DNA from: Agathobaculum ammoniilyticum
GTDB lineage: Bacteria; Bacillota; Clostridia; Oscillospirales; Butyricicoccaceae
Direction: 5' to 3'
Assembly (NCBI RefSeq): GCF_025567315.1
Contig: NZ_JAOQJE010000002.1
Coordinates: forward strand, 186,001-250,000
Length of the DNA stretch: 64,000 nucleotides
Below the pieces are notes generated by a model. The model saw only the letters and a list, made by a program, of their open reading frames with translations. It was not told where the DNA came from and searched no databases. The translations under genes and the position numbers were made by a program. This document shows positions 16,431-23,239 of this stretch, piece by piece; position 1 is the stretch's first letter; each line of letters begins with the position of its first letter.

Positions 16431-16559
16431 ATGAATGAAGCTGTATGGACGGCGATTGCCCTACTCGGGCAGGGCATGGCGGGTATTTTTACCGTGCTGA
16501 TCGTGATTGCCCTGATCGTGGCGCTGATGGGGAGGCTGGATAAAAACAATAAAACTTGA
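16431..16559 (+). CDS. Small OadG-like gamma subunit of the sodium pump
   Basis: A 42-residue single-span membrane protein: MNEAVWTAIALLGQGMAGIF, then VLIVIALIVALMGRLDK. Gamma/delta subunits of sodium-translocating decarboxylases are one-helix proteins that hold the complex together, often with a longer soluble tail. This one has nearly no tail. AAAGG lies before the ATG and the gene starts 18 bases after the beta subunit stop. The location and topology make the assignment likely. The sequence is too short for proof. Confidence 0.7.
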   Translation: MNEAVWTAIALLGQGMAGIFTVLIVIALIVALMGRLDKNNKT

Positions 16560-16571
16560 CCGCAGAAAGGC

Positions 16572-16600
16572 TTGCAAACCCCGTCCTGTTCTGGTATAAT
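16572..16600 (+). promoter_or_regulatory. Promoter of tRNA-Val
   Basis: TTGCAA and a perfect TATAAT are separated by 17 bases. The tRNA starts 21 bases downstream. Confidence 0.8.
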
Positions 16601-16620
16601 AATCAGGTAACCAAATGAAT

Positions 16621-16697
16621 GGGGTTGTAGCTCAGCTGGTCAGAGCGTTCGCCTCACACGCGAGAGGTCGTGGGTTCGAGCCCCGCCAACCCCACCA
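16621..16697 (+). tRNA. tRNA-Val (anticodon CAC)
   Basis: A full cloverleaf can be drawn: acceptor GGGGTTG/CAACCCC, D arm GCTC...GAGC, anticodon stem TTCGC/GCGAG around loop CTCACAC (anticodon CAC, reading GTG), T arm GTGGG-TTCGAGC-CCCGC, discriminator A and an encoded CCA end. It has its own promoter and terminator, so it is a single-gene unit. Confidence 0.95.
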
Positions 16698-16701
16698 GTG
16701 G

Positions 16702-16729
16702 AAAACCGTCACGAAAGTGACGGTTTTTT
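16702..16729 (+). terminator. Terminator after tRNA-Val
   Basis: AAAACCGTCAC-GAAA-GTGACGGTTTTTT, four bases after the CCA end of the tRNA. It is followed by a second T-run. Confidence 0.9.
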
Positions 16730-16762
16730 CGTTTTTTGAGGACGGGGAGCCGCGTCCGGCGT

Positions 16763-17071
16763 TCATTCGGGACGCTGGTTTTTGCGCCGGAGGTGCGTGA
16801 CGAGCTGGTGGACCAGGGCGATATCATCGCCCGTCAGGCCATCGATGGAGATGGTCTGCGTTTGCGGTACGCAGAGAATAAAATCGGTCGACACCCCAAA
16901 AAGCTGCGCCAGTTCGACGATATACTGCGTGCTGGGGACACTGATGCCCATTTCCCAGGCGTTCACGCTGGAGCGCGTGATATCCAGGCGGCCCGCAAGC
17001 TCGGCTTGCGACAGGCCGAAATTTTCACGCAGCGTCTTGATGCGTTCGGCTGTTGCTATCATTTTCATCAC
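16763..17071 (-). CDS. XRE-family helix-turn-helix regulator
   Basis: A 102-residue Cro/C1-type DNA-binding protein. The HTH spans about residues 8-62: RIKTLRENFGLSQAELAGRL then SSVNAWEMGISVPSTQ, with FGVSTDFIL closing the five-helix fold. A short acidic tail follows. The start MMKMIATAERIK lies just inside an intergenic region that it shares with the divergent AbrB-type gene. A palindrome TTGATA-N6-TATCAA 29 bases upstream is its probable operator. Confidence 0.9.
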   Translation of the reverse strand: MMKMIATAERIKTLRENFGLSQAELAGRLDITRSSVNAWEMGISVPSTQYIVELAQLFGVSTDFILCVPQTQTISIDGLTGDDIALVHQLVTHLRRKNQRPE

Positions 17072-17099
17072 CCTTTTAGTATAGGGTAATGTAATCGAA

Positions 17100-17117
17100 T
17101 TGATACTGCATTATCAA
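17100..17117. promoter_or_regulatory. Palindromic operator between the XRE and AbrB-type genes
   Basis: TTGATA-CTGCAT-TATCAA is a perfect six-base-pair dyad, 18 bases in total, in the divergent intergenic region. Further GATACTG copies follow at 17153-17166. Such dyads are typical Cro/C1 binding sites. Confidence 0.55.
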
Positions 17118-17131
17118 ATAGATGTTTGAAA

Positions 17132-17160
17132 TTGACATATAAAGCCGCGGGCAGTATACT
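17132..17160 (+). promoter_or_regulatory. Promoter of the AbrB-type gene
   Basis: A perfect TTGACA and TATACT are separated by 17 bases. The start codon lies 27 bases downstream. Confidence 0.85.
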
Positions 17161-17186
17161 GATACTGGGTGATAAAGGTGATAAAT

Positions 17187-17468
17187 ATGAAAGCTACGGG
17201 GATTGTGAGAAAAGTGGACAATCTGGGGCGGATCGTACTGCCGATGGAGCTGCGCCGGACTATGGATATCGCGCGCGACGACCTGCTGCAGATCAGTATG
17301 GCGGGCGGTGAGATCCGCCTGACCAAATTCCAGCCGGCATGCCTGTTCTGCGGCGAGTCGCTGGAGGTCGTCGATTTCAGGGGCAAACGGGTGTGCAGAG
17401 GGTGCATCCGCAAGCTCCAAAAAAGCCTGAAAGTGAACAAACGCCGTCCTGTTCGGGGGCGGCGCTGA
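17187..17468 (+). CDS. AbrB/SpoVT-family regulator with a zinc-finger-like tail
   Basis: A 93-residue protein. The N-terminal SpoVT/AbrB swapped-hairpin domain is clear: MKATGIVRKVDNLGRIVLPM then ELRRTMDI, with the LTKF strand end. After about residue 48 comes a four-cysteine motif (CLFC ... CRGC) and a basic tail (KVNKRRPVRGRR) that could bind zinc and DNA. The ATG at 17187 is preceded by AAAGGTG; an in-frame GTG lies at 17169. Members of this family act as transition-state or sporulation regulators. The target genes are unknown. Confidence 0.88.
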   Translation: MKATGIVRKVDNLGRIVLPMELRRTMDIARDDLLQISMAGGEIRLTKFQPACLFCGESLEVVDFRGKRVCRGCIRKLQKSLKVNKRRPVRGRR

Positions 17469-17469
17469 A

Positions 17470-17500
17470 AAAACCCTGCCGCGGCTGCGGCAGGGTTTCT
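17470..17500. terminator. Bidirectional terminator between the AbrB-type and CarD-type genes
   Basis: AAACCCTGCCGC / GCGGCAGGGTTT has an A-run on the left and TTTCTG on the right, between two converging genes. Confidence 0.85.
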
Positions 17501-17501
17501 G

Positions 17502-18011
17502 TTATGCGTGAACGCATGTCTTGTGCGATGCGATTGAGCGGGCGATATAGGGCTGCACCTCCTTGAGCGGGATACCGAGAGCGACCGCCAGTTCGCTATG
17601 CAGCAGATCTTCCGCGCGCTTGCGGTAGCGCTGGTCGATTTGGCTGACGCGCCGGCCGTTGCGCCGGGATTTGGCGTACACCGTCTTAATCAGCTGCACC
17701 AGCTCATGACAGTCGTGGCTCTGCAGCGCGGCCTGGTAGTGCTCGCTCGCCAGCCGGAGGCTGTGGGTGGTGAAGCTATCCTCCTCAATAGCGGGGATGG
17801 ATTCGATCAGCGCTTCGGCCTGCTCCCTGGAAATGACCGGACGCATGAACACCGGGGAATCGACCGGTATATAGATGGTTTCCGTGCCGTATACGGGCGT
17901 GAGGGTGTAGTAAAGGCGGCCCTCGTCCCTGGCGAAAGCAGGCTGTCCCACCGCGGTCACCTCACAGACGCCGCTGGTCCCGTAAACGATGAATTCGCCC
18001 GTGTGATACAT
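17502..18011 (-). CDS. CarD/CdnL-family transcription regulator
   Basis: A 169-residue protein. The N-terminal Tudor-like RNA-polymerase interaction domain (about residues 1-65) shows MYHTGEFIVYGTSGVCEV and YYTLTPVYGTETIYIPVDSP, matching the CarD_CdnL_TRCF domain. The rest is helical. CarD proteins bind the RNAP beta subunit and stabilise open promoter complexes, mostly at rRNA and housekeeping promoters. The ATG at 18011 has AGGAGG six bases upstream. An upstream in-frame start at 18056 lacks one. Confidence 0.92.
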   Translation of the reverse strand: MYHTGEFIVYGTSGVCEVTAVGQPAFARDEGRLYYTLTPVYGTETIYIPVDSPVFMRPVISREQAEALIESIPAIEEDSFTTHSLRLASEHYQAALQSHDCHELVQLIKTVYAKSRRNGRRVSQIDQRYRKRAEDLLHSELAVALGIPLKEVQPYIARSIASHKTCVHA

Positions 18012-18090
18012 TTTATTCCTCCTCGCAAATATGGCCGATGCGGAAGCGTTCCGCACTTCTGCGTTATAAAACTCGGCTGTTCTATATAAG

Positions 18091-18119
18091 ATTATAGCAT
18101 ATTTTGTGGGGAAATGTAA
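18091..18119 (-). promoter_or_regulatory. Promoter of the carD-type gene
   Basis: Reading leftward, TTACAT (18119-18114) and TATAAT (18096-18091) are 17 bases apart. Confidence 0.7.
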
Positions 18120-18137
18120 GCGAAAATTATTTTTTGT

Positions 18138-18677
18138 TCACAGGCCGGCCCGTGCGGCCGCTTCGTGCGTCAGGTAAAAGTGCAGGTGGTCCTTGATCTC
18201 GCCGTTATAGAGCAGCTCCGCGCGGTGCAGCGTCCCCTCGTATGCAAAGCCGCATTTTTCCAGCACGCGGCGGGAGGCTGGGTTGTCCGGATAGCAGGTG
18301 GCCGAGATCAGGTCGAGCGCCATCTGCTCAAAGCCGAAGCGGAGGACCGCCCGCACCGCCTCGGTCATATAGCCCTGCCCCCAATAATCCACACCGAGCG
18401 CGTAGCCGAGCGAGCGGGCCGAGCCGTACTGCCGCGCGGAGTCTGCAATCAGGCCCACCGAACCCATCAGGCGGCGGTCGCCCCTGCGTTCGACCGCCCA
18501 CACGCTCGGCTGGTCAAGAAAGACAAGGTGCAGGATGTCGCTCGATTCCAGCAGGCTTTCGTGCGGCTTCCAGCCCGCATTCCGGCCGACCGGCTCGTCC
18601 TTGGAATAGGCGTAGAGGGCCTCGGTATCGTCCTCACGGAAGGGGCGCAGCGTCAGACGTTCGGTGATCAGCTCCAT
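18138..18677 (-). CDS. GNAT-family N-acetyltransferase (RimJ/RimL-like)
   Basis: A 179-residue enzyme of the RimJ/RimL/ribosomal-alanine acetyltransferase group. The N-terminus ITERLTLRPFREDD, the acetyl-CoA loop in LGYALGVDYWGQGYMTEAV, and ATCYPDNPASRRVLEKCGF are characteristic. It acetylates an amino group of a protein, amino acid or antibiotic; the substrate is unknown. Its ribosome binding site (GAGGAG) overlaps the end of the upstream ribbon-helix-helix gene, 11 bases away. The pair resembles the layout of GNAT-RHH gene pairs. Confidence 0.9.
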   Translation of the reverse strand: MELITERLTLRPFREDDTEALYAYSKDEPVGRNAGWKPHESLLESSDILHLVFLDQPSVWAVERRGDRRLMGSVGLIADSARQYGSARSLGYALGVDYWGQGYMTEAVRAVLRFGFEQMALDLISATCYPDNPASRRVLEKCGFAYEGTLHRAELLYNGEIKDHLHFYLTHEAAARAGL

Positions 18678-18688
18678 AAAAACTCTCC

Positions 18689-18856
18689 TCAGGTTTCATC
18701 GGTATCCAGATGGTCAAGCGCGTATTGGCAGCATTGGGTGACGAGCTGGTTGAGGGACACGTCCTTCTGCTGCGCGACCGATTCCAGCTCCTGCACCAGC
18801 TCGCGCGGCATGCGAAAGGTTTTGTTGACATATTCCGTCTTTTTGACTTGAAACAT
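18689..18856 (-). CDS. Small Arc/CopG-type ribbon-helix-helix protein
   Basis: A 55-residue protein read leftward: MFQVKKTEYVNKTFRMPREL leads into VQELESVAQQKDVSLNQLV and TQCCQYALDHL. The beta strand NKTFRMP and two helices separated by KDVSLNQLV are the ribbon-helix-helix pattern of Arc/CopG regulators. AAGGCGG precedes the ATG. It is the first gene of a two-gene unit with the GNAT acetyltransferase and may autoregulate it. Confidence 0.8.
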   Translation of the reverse strand: MFQVKKTEYVNKTFRMPRELVQELESVAQQKDVSLNQLVTQCCQYALDHLDTDET

Positions 18857-18953
18857 TTTTTCACCGCCTTACTCCCTTACTCCATATTATAAGTGCAATG
18901 AAGCGGTGAATATACGCGCGCATTTTACATGATCATTTATCTTGCAAAATATC

Positions 18954-18982
18954 TTGTAAAAATAATTGCAGCATGCTATACT
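18954..18982 (+). promoter_or_regulatory. Promoter of the small secreted-protein gene
   Basis: TTGTAA and TATACT are separated by 17 bases, followed by an A-run and the ribosome binding site GGAGGGG. Confidence 0.75.
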
Positions 18983-19002
18983 GAAAAAAAGGAGGGGCGC
19001 GG

Positions 19003-19317
19003 ATGAACGGCGAAAAGCGGCGTACGCCATGCGGCGGAGCGTTAAGGAGGATACTGGCGGCGGCGCTGCTGGCGGTTTTTGCGTTTTTTGCGGGCCGCTC
19101 CTGCGAGCGGGACCATCTTTCCCCAGAGCAGGGCGCGGGCATGCGGGTCACCCTGACCCTGTATGACGGGGCCGGGCGTCCGGTCTGCCGCGCAGACCGC
19201 GTGGTGAGGCAGGACGGGCGGCAGGGCCGGTGGGAGTGCCGGGGCAGCATCGCGCCGGAGGAGCGGGACGGCTCGTATGTGCTGACGGTGCAGGAGGAAA
19301 CGGGCGAAAAACGGTAG
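19003..19317 (+). CDS. Hypothetical small exported or membrane-anchored protein
   Basis: A 104-residue protein not assigned to a family. Basic N-terminus (MNGEKRRTPCGGALRR), a hydrophobic stretch ILAAALLAVFAFFAG (about residues 17-31), then a short domain with two beta-strand-like segments (MRVTLTLYDGAGRPVC and GSYVLTVQEE). The hydrophobic segment is either a signal peptide or a membrane anchor. It is a monocistronic gene with its own promoter and terminator. Confidence 0.65.
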   Translation: MNGEKRRTPCGGALRRILAAALLAVFAFFAGRSCERDHLSPEQGAGMRVTLTLYDGAGRPVCRADRVVRQDGRQGRWECRGSIAPEERDGSYVLTVQEETGEKR

Positions 19318-19324
19318 GATAAAG

Positions 19325-19352
19325 AAAACGGCTGCGAAAGCAGCCGTTTTTA
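19325..19352. terminator. Bidirectional terminator between the small exported protein gene and purA
   Basis: AAAACGGCTGC-GAAA-GCAGCCGTTTTTA separates two converging genes. Confidence 0.88.
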
Positions 19353-19363
19353 TTATGCGTCCG

Positions 19364-20647
19364 TCAGGCCAGCTCGATGACCTGGTCGCGCGCCGGTCCA
19401 ACGCCCAGCATGGTGATCGGGCAGCCGATCAGGCGCTCCAGCTCGCGGATGTAGCTCTGCACGGTCTGCGGCAGCTCGGCAAACGAGCGGCAGTCCGTGA
19501 TATCCTCGTCAAAGCCGTCGAACTCCTCGTACACAGGCTCGCAGCCGTCCAGCGCCAGGAAATTGGCGGGCAGCTCGGTGACGGTTTCGCCGTTCTTCAG
19601 CCGGTAGGCCACGCACACCTTGAGCTTGGGCAGGCCGCGCAGCGGGTCGATCTTGTTGATTACGGCCTCAGTCATGCCGTTGACACGCACCGCGTAGCGC
19701 GCCACAACCGCGTCGAACCAGCCGGTGCGGCGCGGGCGGCCGGTGACCGTGCCGAATTCGCCGCCGGCATTCCGGATGTAATCACCGGTGTCGTCGAACA
19801 GCTCGGTCGGGAACGGACCCTCGCCCACGCGGGTTGTGTAGGACTTGAATATGCCCATGATGCTGCGCACCGCGGTCGGGCCGACGCCCGAGCCGATGCA
19901 GCAGCCGCCCGCTACCGGATGCGACGAGGTGACGAACGGATAGGTACCCATATCCAGGTCGAGCAGCGTACCCTGCGCGCCCTCGAACAGCACCTCCTTG
20001 CCAGCCTGAACCGCTTCCCAGGTCAGGAGCGAGGTGTCGGTCACATAGGGGCGCAGGCGCTCGGCGTAGGCGCGGTATTCCGCGACGACCGCGTCCGCGT
20101 CGATCGGCTCGCCGCCGTACACGCCCGTAATCACGCGGTTTTTGTACGCGCACGCCTCGCGGACGACGGTTTCAAACCGGTCCGGATCGACAAAATCATG
20201 CATGCGTACGCCGCTGCGCTCGGATTTATCCATATAGGTCGGGCCGATGCCCTTTTTGGTCGTGCCGATGGCGGTGCCATCCTTGGCCTTTTCGGCCTCG
20301 CTCAGCGCGTCCAGTTCCAGGTGCCACGGCAGGATACAATGGCAGCGGGCGTCGATGAACAGCTTGTCAGTCGAAACGCCCTTTTCGTGCAGGCCGTCGA
20401 TTTCGCCCAAGACCGCCTTGGGGTTGACGACCACGCCCGGCCCGATCACATTGACGCACGCCGGATACAGGATGCCCGAGGGGATGAGCTGCAGCTTGTA
20501 TTTTTCGCCGCCCGCGACGACCGTGTGGCCCGCGTTGTTGCCGCCCTGGCTGCGTACGACCAGATCGGCCCTGCCCGCGAAAATATCGATAAATTTACCC
20601 TTGCCCTCGTCGCCCCACTGCGCGCCGAGGATCACCTTACCTGGCAT
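19364..20647 (-). CDS. purA: Adenylosuccinate synthetase PurA
   Basis: Makes adenylosuccinate from IMP, aspartate and GTP, the first committed step to AMP. The 427 residues are the usual length. The GTP-binding loop GAQWGDEGKGKFID is at the N-terminus, and QGGNNAGHTVV, IGTTKKGIGPTYMDK, EGAQGTLLDLDMGTYPFVTS and GRPRRTGWFD are the family blocks. A TTGAAA/TATACT promoter lies upstream, and the gene appears to be monocistronic. Confidence 0.97.
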   Translation of the reverse strand: MPGKVILGAQWGDEGKGKFIDIFAGRADLVVRSQGGNNAGHTVVAGGEKYKLQLIPSGILYPACVNVIGPGVVVNPKAVLGEIDGLHEKGVSTDKLFIDARCHCILPWHLELDALSEAEKAKDGTAIGTTKKGIGPTYMDKSERSGVRMHDFVDPDRFETVVREACAYKNRVITGVYGGEPIDADAVVAEYRAYAERLRPYVTDTSLLTWEAVQAGKEVLFEGAQGTLLDLDMGTYPFVTSSHPVAGGCCIGSGVGPTAVRSIMGIFKSYTTRVGEGPFPTELFDDTGDYIRNAGGEFGTVTGRPRRTGWFDAVVARYAVRVNGMTEAVINKIDPLRGLPKLKVCVAYRLKNGETVTELPANFLALDGCEPVYEEFDGFDEDITDCRSFAELPQTVQSYIRELERLIGCPITMLGVGPARDQVIELA

Positions 20648-20702
20648 AGGAGTTCATTCCTTTCTTGCACTTGCGCATGCTTTCCGCATGTCATACAGAT
20701 AA

Positions 20703-20731
20703 AGTATAGCATAGGGGAGCACGCTTTTCAA
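20703..20731 (-). promoter_or_regulatory. Promoter of purA
   Basis: Reading leftward, TTGAAA (20731-20726) and TATACT (20708-20703) are 17 bases apart, leaving a leader of about 50 bases. Confidence 0.75.
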
Positions 20732-20753
20732 TCCTGATTTTGCGGGTTTTGGC

Positions 20754-20782
20754 TTGTAAAAGGCCGGCCGGCGATGTAAAAT
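20754..20782 (+). promoter_or_regulatory. Promoter of the cysteine desulfurase operon
   Basis: TTGTAA and TAAAAT are separated by 17 bases. The start codon follows 35 bases downstream. Confidence 0.7.
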
Positions 20783-20816
20783 AATTGCGTAAAGCAATCA
20801 TAAGGAGTTAACGAGC

Positions 20817-21944
20817 ATGCATTATCTGGACAACGCGGCGACGACGCGCGTGCTGCCCGAGGCGGCTGACGCCGCGCTGCGCGCCATGTGCGAAGCGTTC
20901 GGCAATCCGTCGAGCCTGCACAGGATGGGGATAGAAGCGTCGCGTCTGCTGGAGGACAGCCGCAGGACGGTCGCTTCAGCGCTGGGCTGCCTGCCGGAGG
21001 AGACGTACTTTACCTCCTGCGGCACGGAGAGCACCAATATCAGCTTGCGCGGTGTTTCCCACCTCAACCGCCACAAAAAGGGGCGTGTCATCACCACCGA
21101 AATCGAGCACGCGGCCACCCTTAACACCTGCAGACAGCTTGCGGCCGAGGGGTTTGACGTGGCGTTCCTCGCGCCGGACGCGACCGGCCATATTACGGCT
21201 GCGGCGCTGGAAGCGGCGCTGACCGAGGACACGGTCCTGCTGTCCTGCCAACTGGTCAACAATGAGATCGGCACGGTGCAGCCCGTGGCCGAGCTGGGGG
21301 CGCTGCTCAAGGTCAAGGCGCCGCAGGCGCTGTTTCACATCGACGCGGTACAGGGGCTGTGCCGCGTACCCCTCGCGCCTAAAAAGTGGAAGTGCGATTT
21401 GATGAGCGTTTCCGGACACAAGATTGGCGCGCCCAAGGGTATCGGCGCGCTGTATGTCAGGAAGGGGCTGCGCCTGCCGCCGCTGATGTTCGGCGGCGGG
21501 CAGGAAAAGGGGCTGCGTCCGGGGACCGAGGCGCTGCCAAATATCGCGGCGTTCGCCAGGGCGTGTGAGATCCGCATGGCGCGTTTTGACGAGGATTATG
21601 CGTATGTGGCAGCGCTCGCGGCTTATCTCAGGGAACAGGTGGCGGCGTCCCTGCCGGACGCGGCGTTCAACGGCGCGGGGGATATCCCGCATGTGGTCAA
21701 CCTGTCGCTGCCGGGCTGCAAAAGCGAGGTTATGCTGCGCGTACTCGAAAGCGACGATGTGTACGTTTCGAGTGGGTCCGCCTGCTCCAAGGGCAGGCAG
21801 AGCGGGGTGCTGCGCGCGCTCGGCCTGCCGAAAGAGCGCACGGACAGCGCTCTGCGCGTCTCGTTCGCGCCGTGCAATACAACCGAAGATGTGGACGCGT
21901 TTATCCGCGCGGCGCAGAAGGGTGTGCGGATGCTGCGCCGGTAA
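20817..21944 (+). CDS. Cysteine desulfurase (NifS/IscS family)
   Basis: A PLP enzyme that removes sulfur from cysteine and passes it on as persulfide. The 375 residues carry the N-terminal LDNAATTRV signature, ITTEIEHAA, the PLP lysine in SVSGHKIGAPKG (Lys202) and the persulfide cysteine in SSGSACSKG (Cys323). The short active-site loop with SACS is typical of the NifS-like group found next to thiI, here only two genes downstream. It probably supplies sulfur for 4-thiouridine in tRNA and possibly for MnmA. An ATG with AAGGAG starts the gene. Confidence 0.94.
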   Translation: MHYLDNAATTRVLPEAADAALRAMCEAFGNPSSLHRMGIEASRLLEDSRRTVASALGCLPEETYFTSCGTESTNISLRGVSHLNRHKKGRVITTEIEHAATLNTCRQLAAEGFDVAFLAPDATGHITAAALEAALTEDTVLLSCQLVNNEIGTVQPVAELGALLKVKAPQALFHIDAVQGLCRVPLAPKKWKCDLMSVSGHKIGAPKGIGALYVRKGLRLPPLMFGGGQEKGLRPGTEALPNIAAFARACEIRMARFDEDYAYVAALAAYLREQVAASLPDAAFNGAGDIPHVVNLSLPGCKSEVMLRVLESDDVYVSSGSACSKGRQSGVLRALGLPKERTDSALRVSFAPCNTTEDVDAFIRAAQKGVRMLRR

Positions 21945-21978
21945 GCGCGTCGCCTGGGGAAAAGGGGGGAGGACAGCC

Positions 21979-22680
21979 GTGGCAAAGAAAGGGAAGCTAC
22001 TTTCCGCGGTCAGCGTGGCGCTGCTGGCCGCGCTGTGTGTTGCGCTTCCGGTGGCGGACCGTGTGTGGTATGGCGGCGCGCTGCTCGGCGGGGGACAGAT
22101 CGCTTTTGCGATCCTTGTGATATGGGGGGCGGCGCTGCTTGCGGTTGAGCTTCGGAAAAAGCCGGAAAATCGCCGGTGGTCGGCCACGGTATCGCCCAGA
22201 GCCCACATCGCGGGCGCCGTAATCGACGTCGCGGTGATCCTGCTCCAGATCCATGGGGGGATGCATGGCCTGCTGCTGGGCTGCTTGACGATCGGCCTGT
22301 TCGCCGCTGCGGGGTTGGAATCGCTGTTGTCCATCCGGAACAGCTCGCGCGTCGGGCGGGGGCTGTTCCTGATTGCACTGAGCATGCTGCTCTGCACAGC
22401 GGGTTACTTCCTCGCCGTGCGGCCCATCCCGCTGGCGCAGGCGGAGCAGCTCGCGTGCGGGATGGGGTATGAGCAGCTCGCGCACGAGGGCATTTCGCAC
22501 GGCAACAGTCTGTGGGAGGAGGACGGCCGCGGCCGCATGGGGTTCTACGAGAATGCGACGGTGGCGGACCGAGCGCTTGGCCACTACGCATTTTCCGCGG
22601 AGAAGGACGGGCGTCGCTTCATGGTCTATGTGCCGGTCGCCTCGTCCGGCGCGGTCGTACAGTCCGAGGTGGGCGCATGA
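21979..22680 (+). CDS. Hypothetical membrane protein
   Basis: A 233-residue protein that I do not recognise. It starts at a GTG preceded by GGGGGGAGGA. Four hydrophobic helices (about residues 8-27, 35-53, 75-95 and 118-136, the last in FLIALSMLLCTAGYFLAVRP) precede a soluble C-terminal domain of about 95 residues with EQLACGMGYEQLAHEGISHG. The following gene has a matching C-terminal part (RIVKQEGYRQPVLAYRY), so both probably belong to the same small family. It lies between the desulfurase and thiI genes. Confidence 0.65.
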   Translation: MAKKGKLLSAVSVALLAALCVALPVADRVWYGGALLGGGQIAFAILVIWGAALLAVELRKKPENRRWSATVSPRAHIAGAVIDVAVILLQIHGGMHGLLLGCLTIGLFAAAGLESLLSIRNSSRVGRGLFLIALSMLLCTAGYFLAVRPIPLAQAEQLACGMGYEQLAHEGISHGNSLWEEDGRGRMGFYENATVADRALGHYAFSAEKDGRRFMVYVPVASSGAVVQSEVGA

Positions 22681-23205
22681 AAGCGGGGCAATATCCGGCG
22701 CGGCAGTACGGCCTTGCGGCGGTACTGTGGCTCGCCTGCGTGGTTCGGCTGGCTGACATTTGGCGGGCATTACGGCGGCAGGGTTGGATGCAGGGTGCTG
22801 TTTCCGATCGTGCTGGGTTCTGGGATCGGCGGGGCGCTGGTGTTGGCGTGCTTTTTTGCGGAGTACCCCTGGCTGCTGGACGCTTGGCTCTGCGTGGGTT
22901 ACCTGAGCTATATCCTGCTGATGGACCGGAACGGGCGGGAGTATACCCCCAGCGGGATGGCAGGGCTTTACGGCGTGTTGCTCCTCATTGCGTTTGTCTG
23001 GTTCGCGGCGCTGCGGCCGTTTCCGGTGGATGAGGCCGCGCGGATTGTGAAGCAGGAGGGCTACCGGCAGCCCGTATTGGCCTATCGGTATGTCTGCGAC
23101 CATGGCGGCAGGCTGGGCGCGTATCATTTTGAGGCGCAGAAAGACGGGGAAATCCGTGTGGTCGCGATGGACGTGCAGAGCGGCACGCTCACGGTGGACC
23201 GGTAG
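22677..23205 (+). pseudogene. Frameshifted membrane-protein gene, paralogue-like to the upstream gene
   Basis: An ATG overlapping the upstream stop (ATGA) opens a frame that reads MKAGQYPARQYGLAAVLWLA, a natural membrane start. After about base 22790 the membrane-like reading continues in the next frame instead (CRVLFPIVLGSGIGGALVLA, then YLSYILLMDRNGREY and a soluble tail to TLTVDR). A +1 shift between about 22740 and 22800 joins the two. The downstream frame has its own ATG at 22714 but no convincing ribosome binding site. The cause is either a true frameshift mutation or an assembly error. The tail VDEAARIVKQEGYRQPVLAY resembles the soluble tail of the preceding protein. Confidence 0.6.
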
Positions 23206-23239
23206 CGGGTTTGATACATAAAAAATAAAAGGAGATCGT

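Noticed and set aside
16621..16800. 61-codon frame over tRNA-Val
   Set aside because: The cloverleaf, promoter and terminator show that this is a tRNA gene. Integration next to it was considered, but no integrase or repeated tRNA end is seen.
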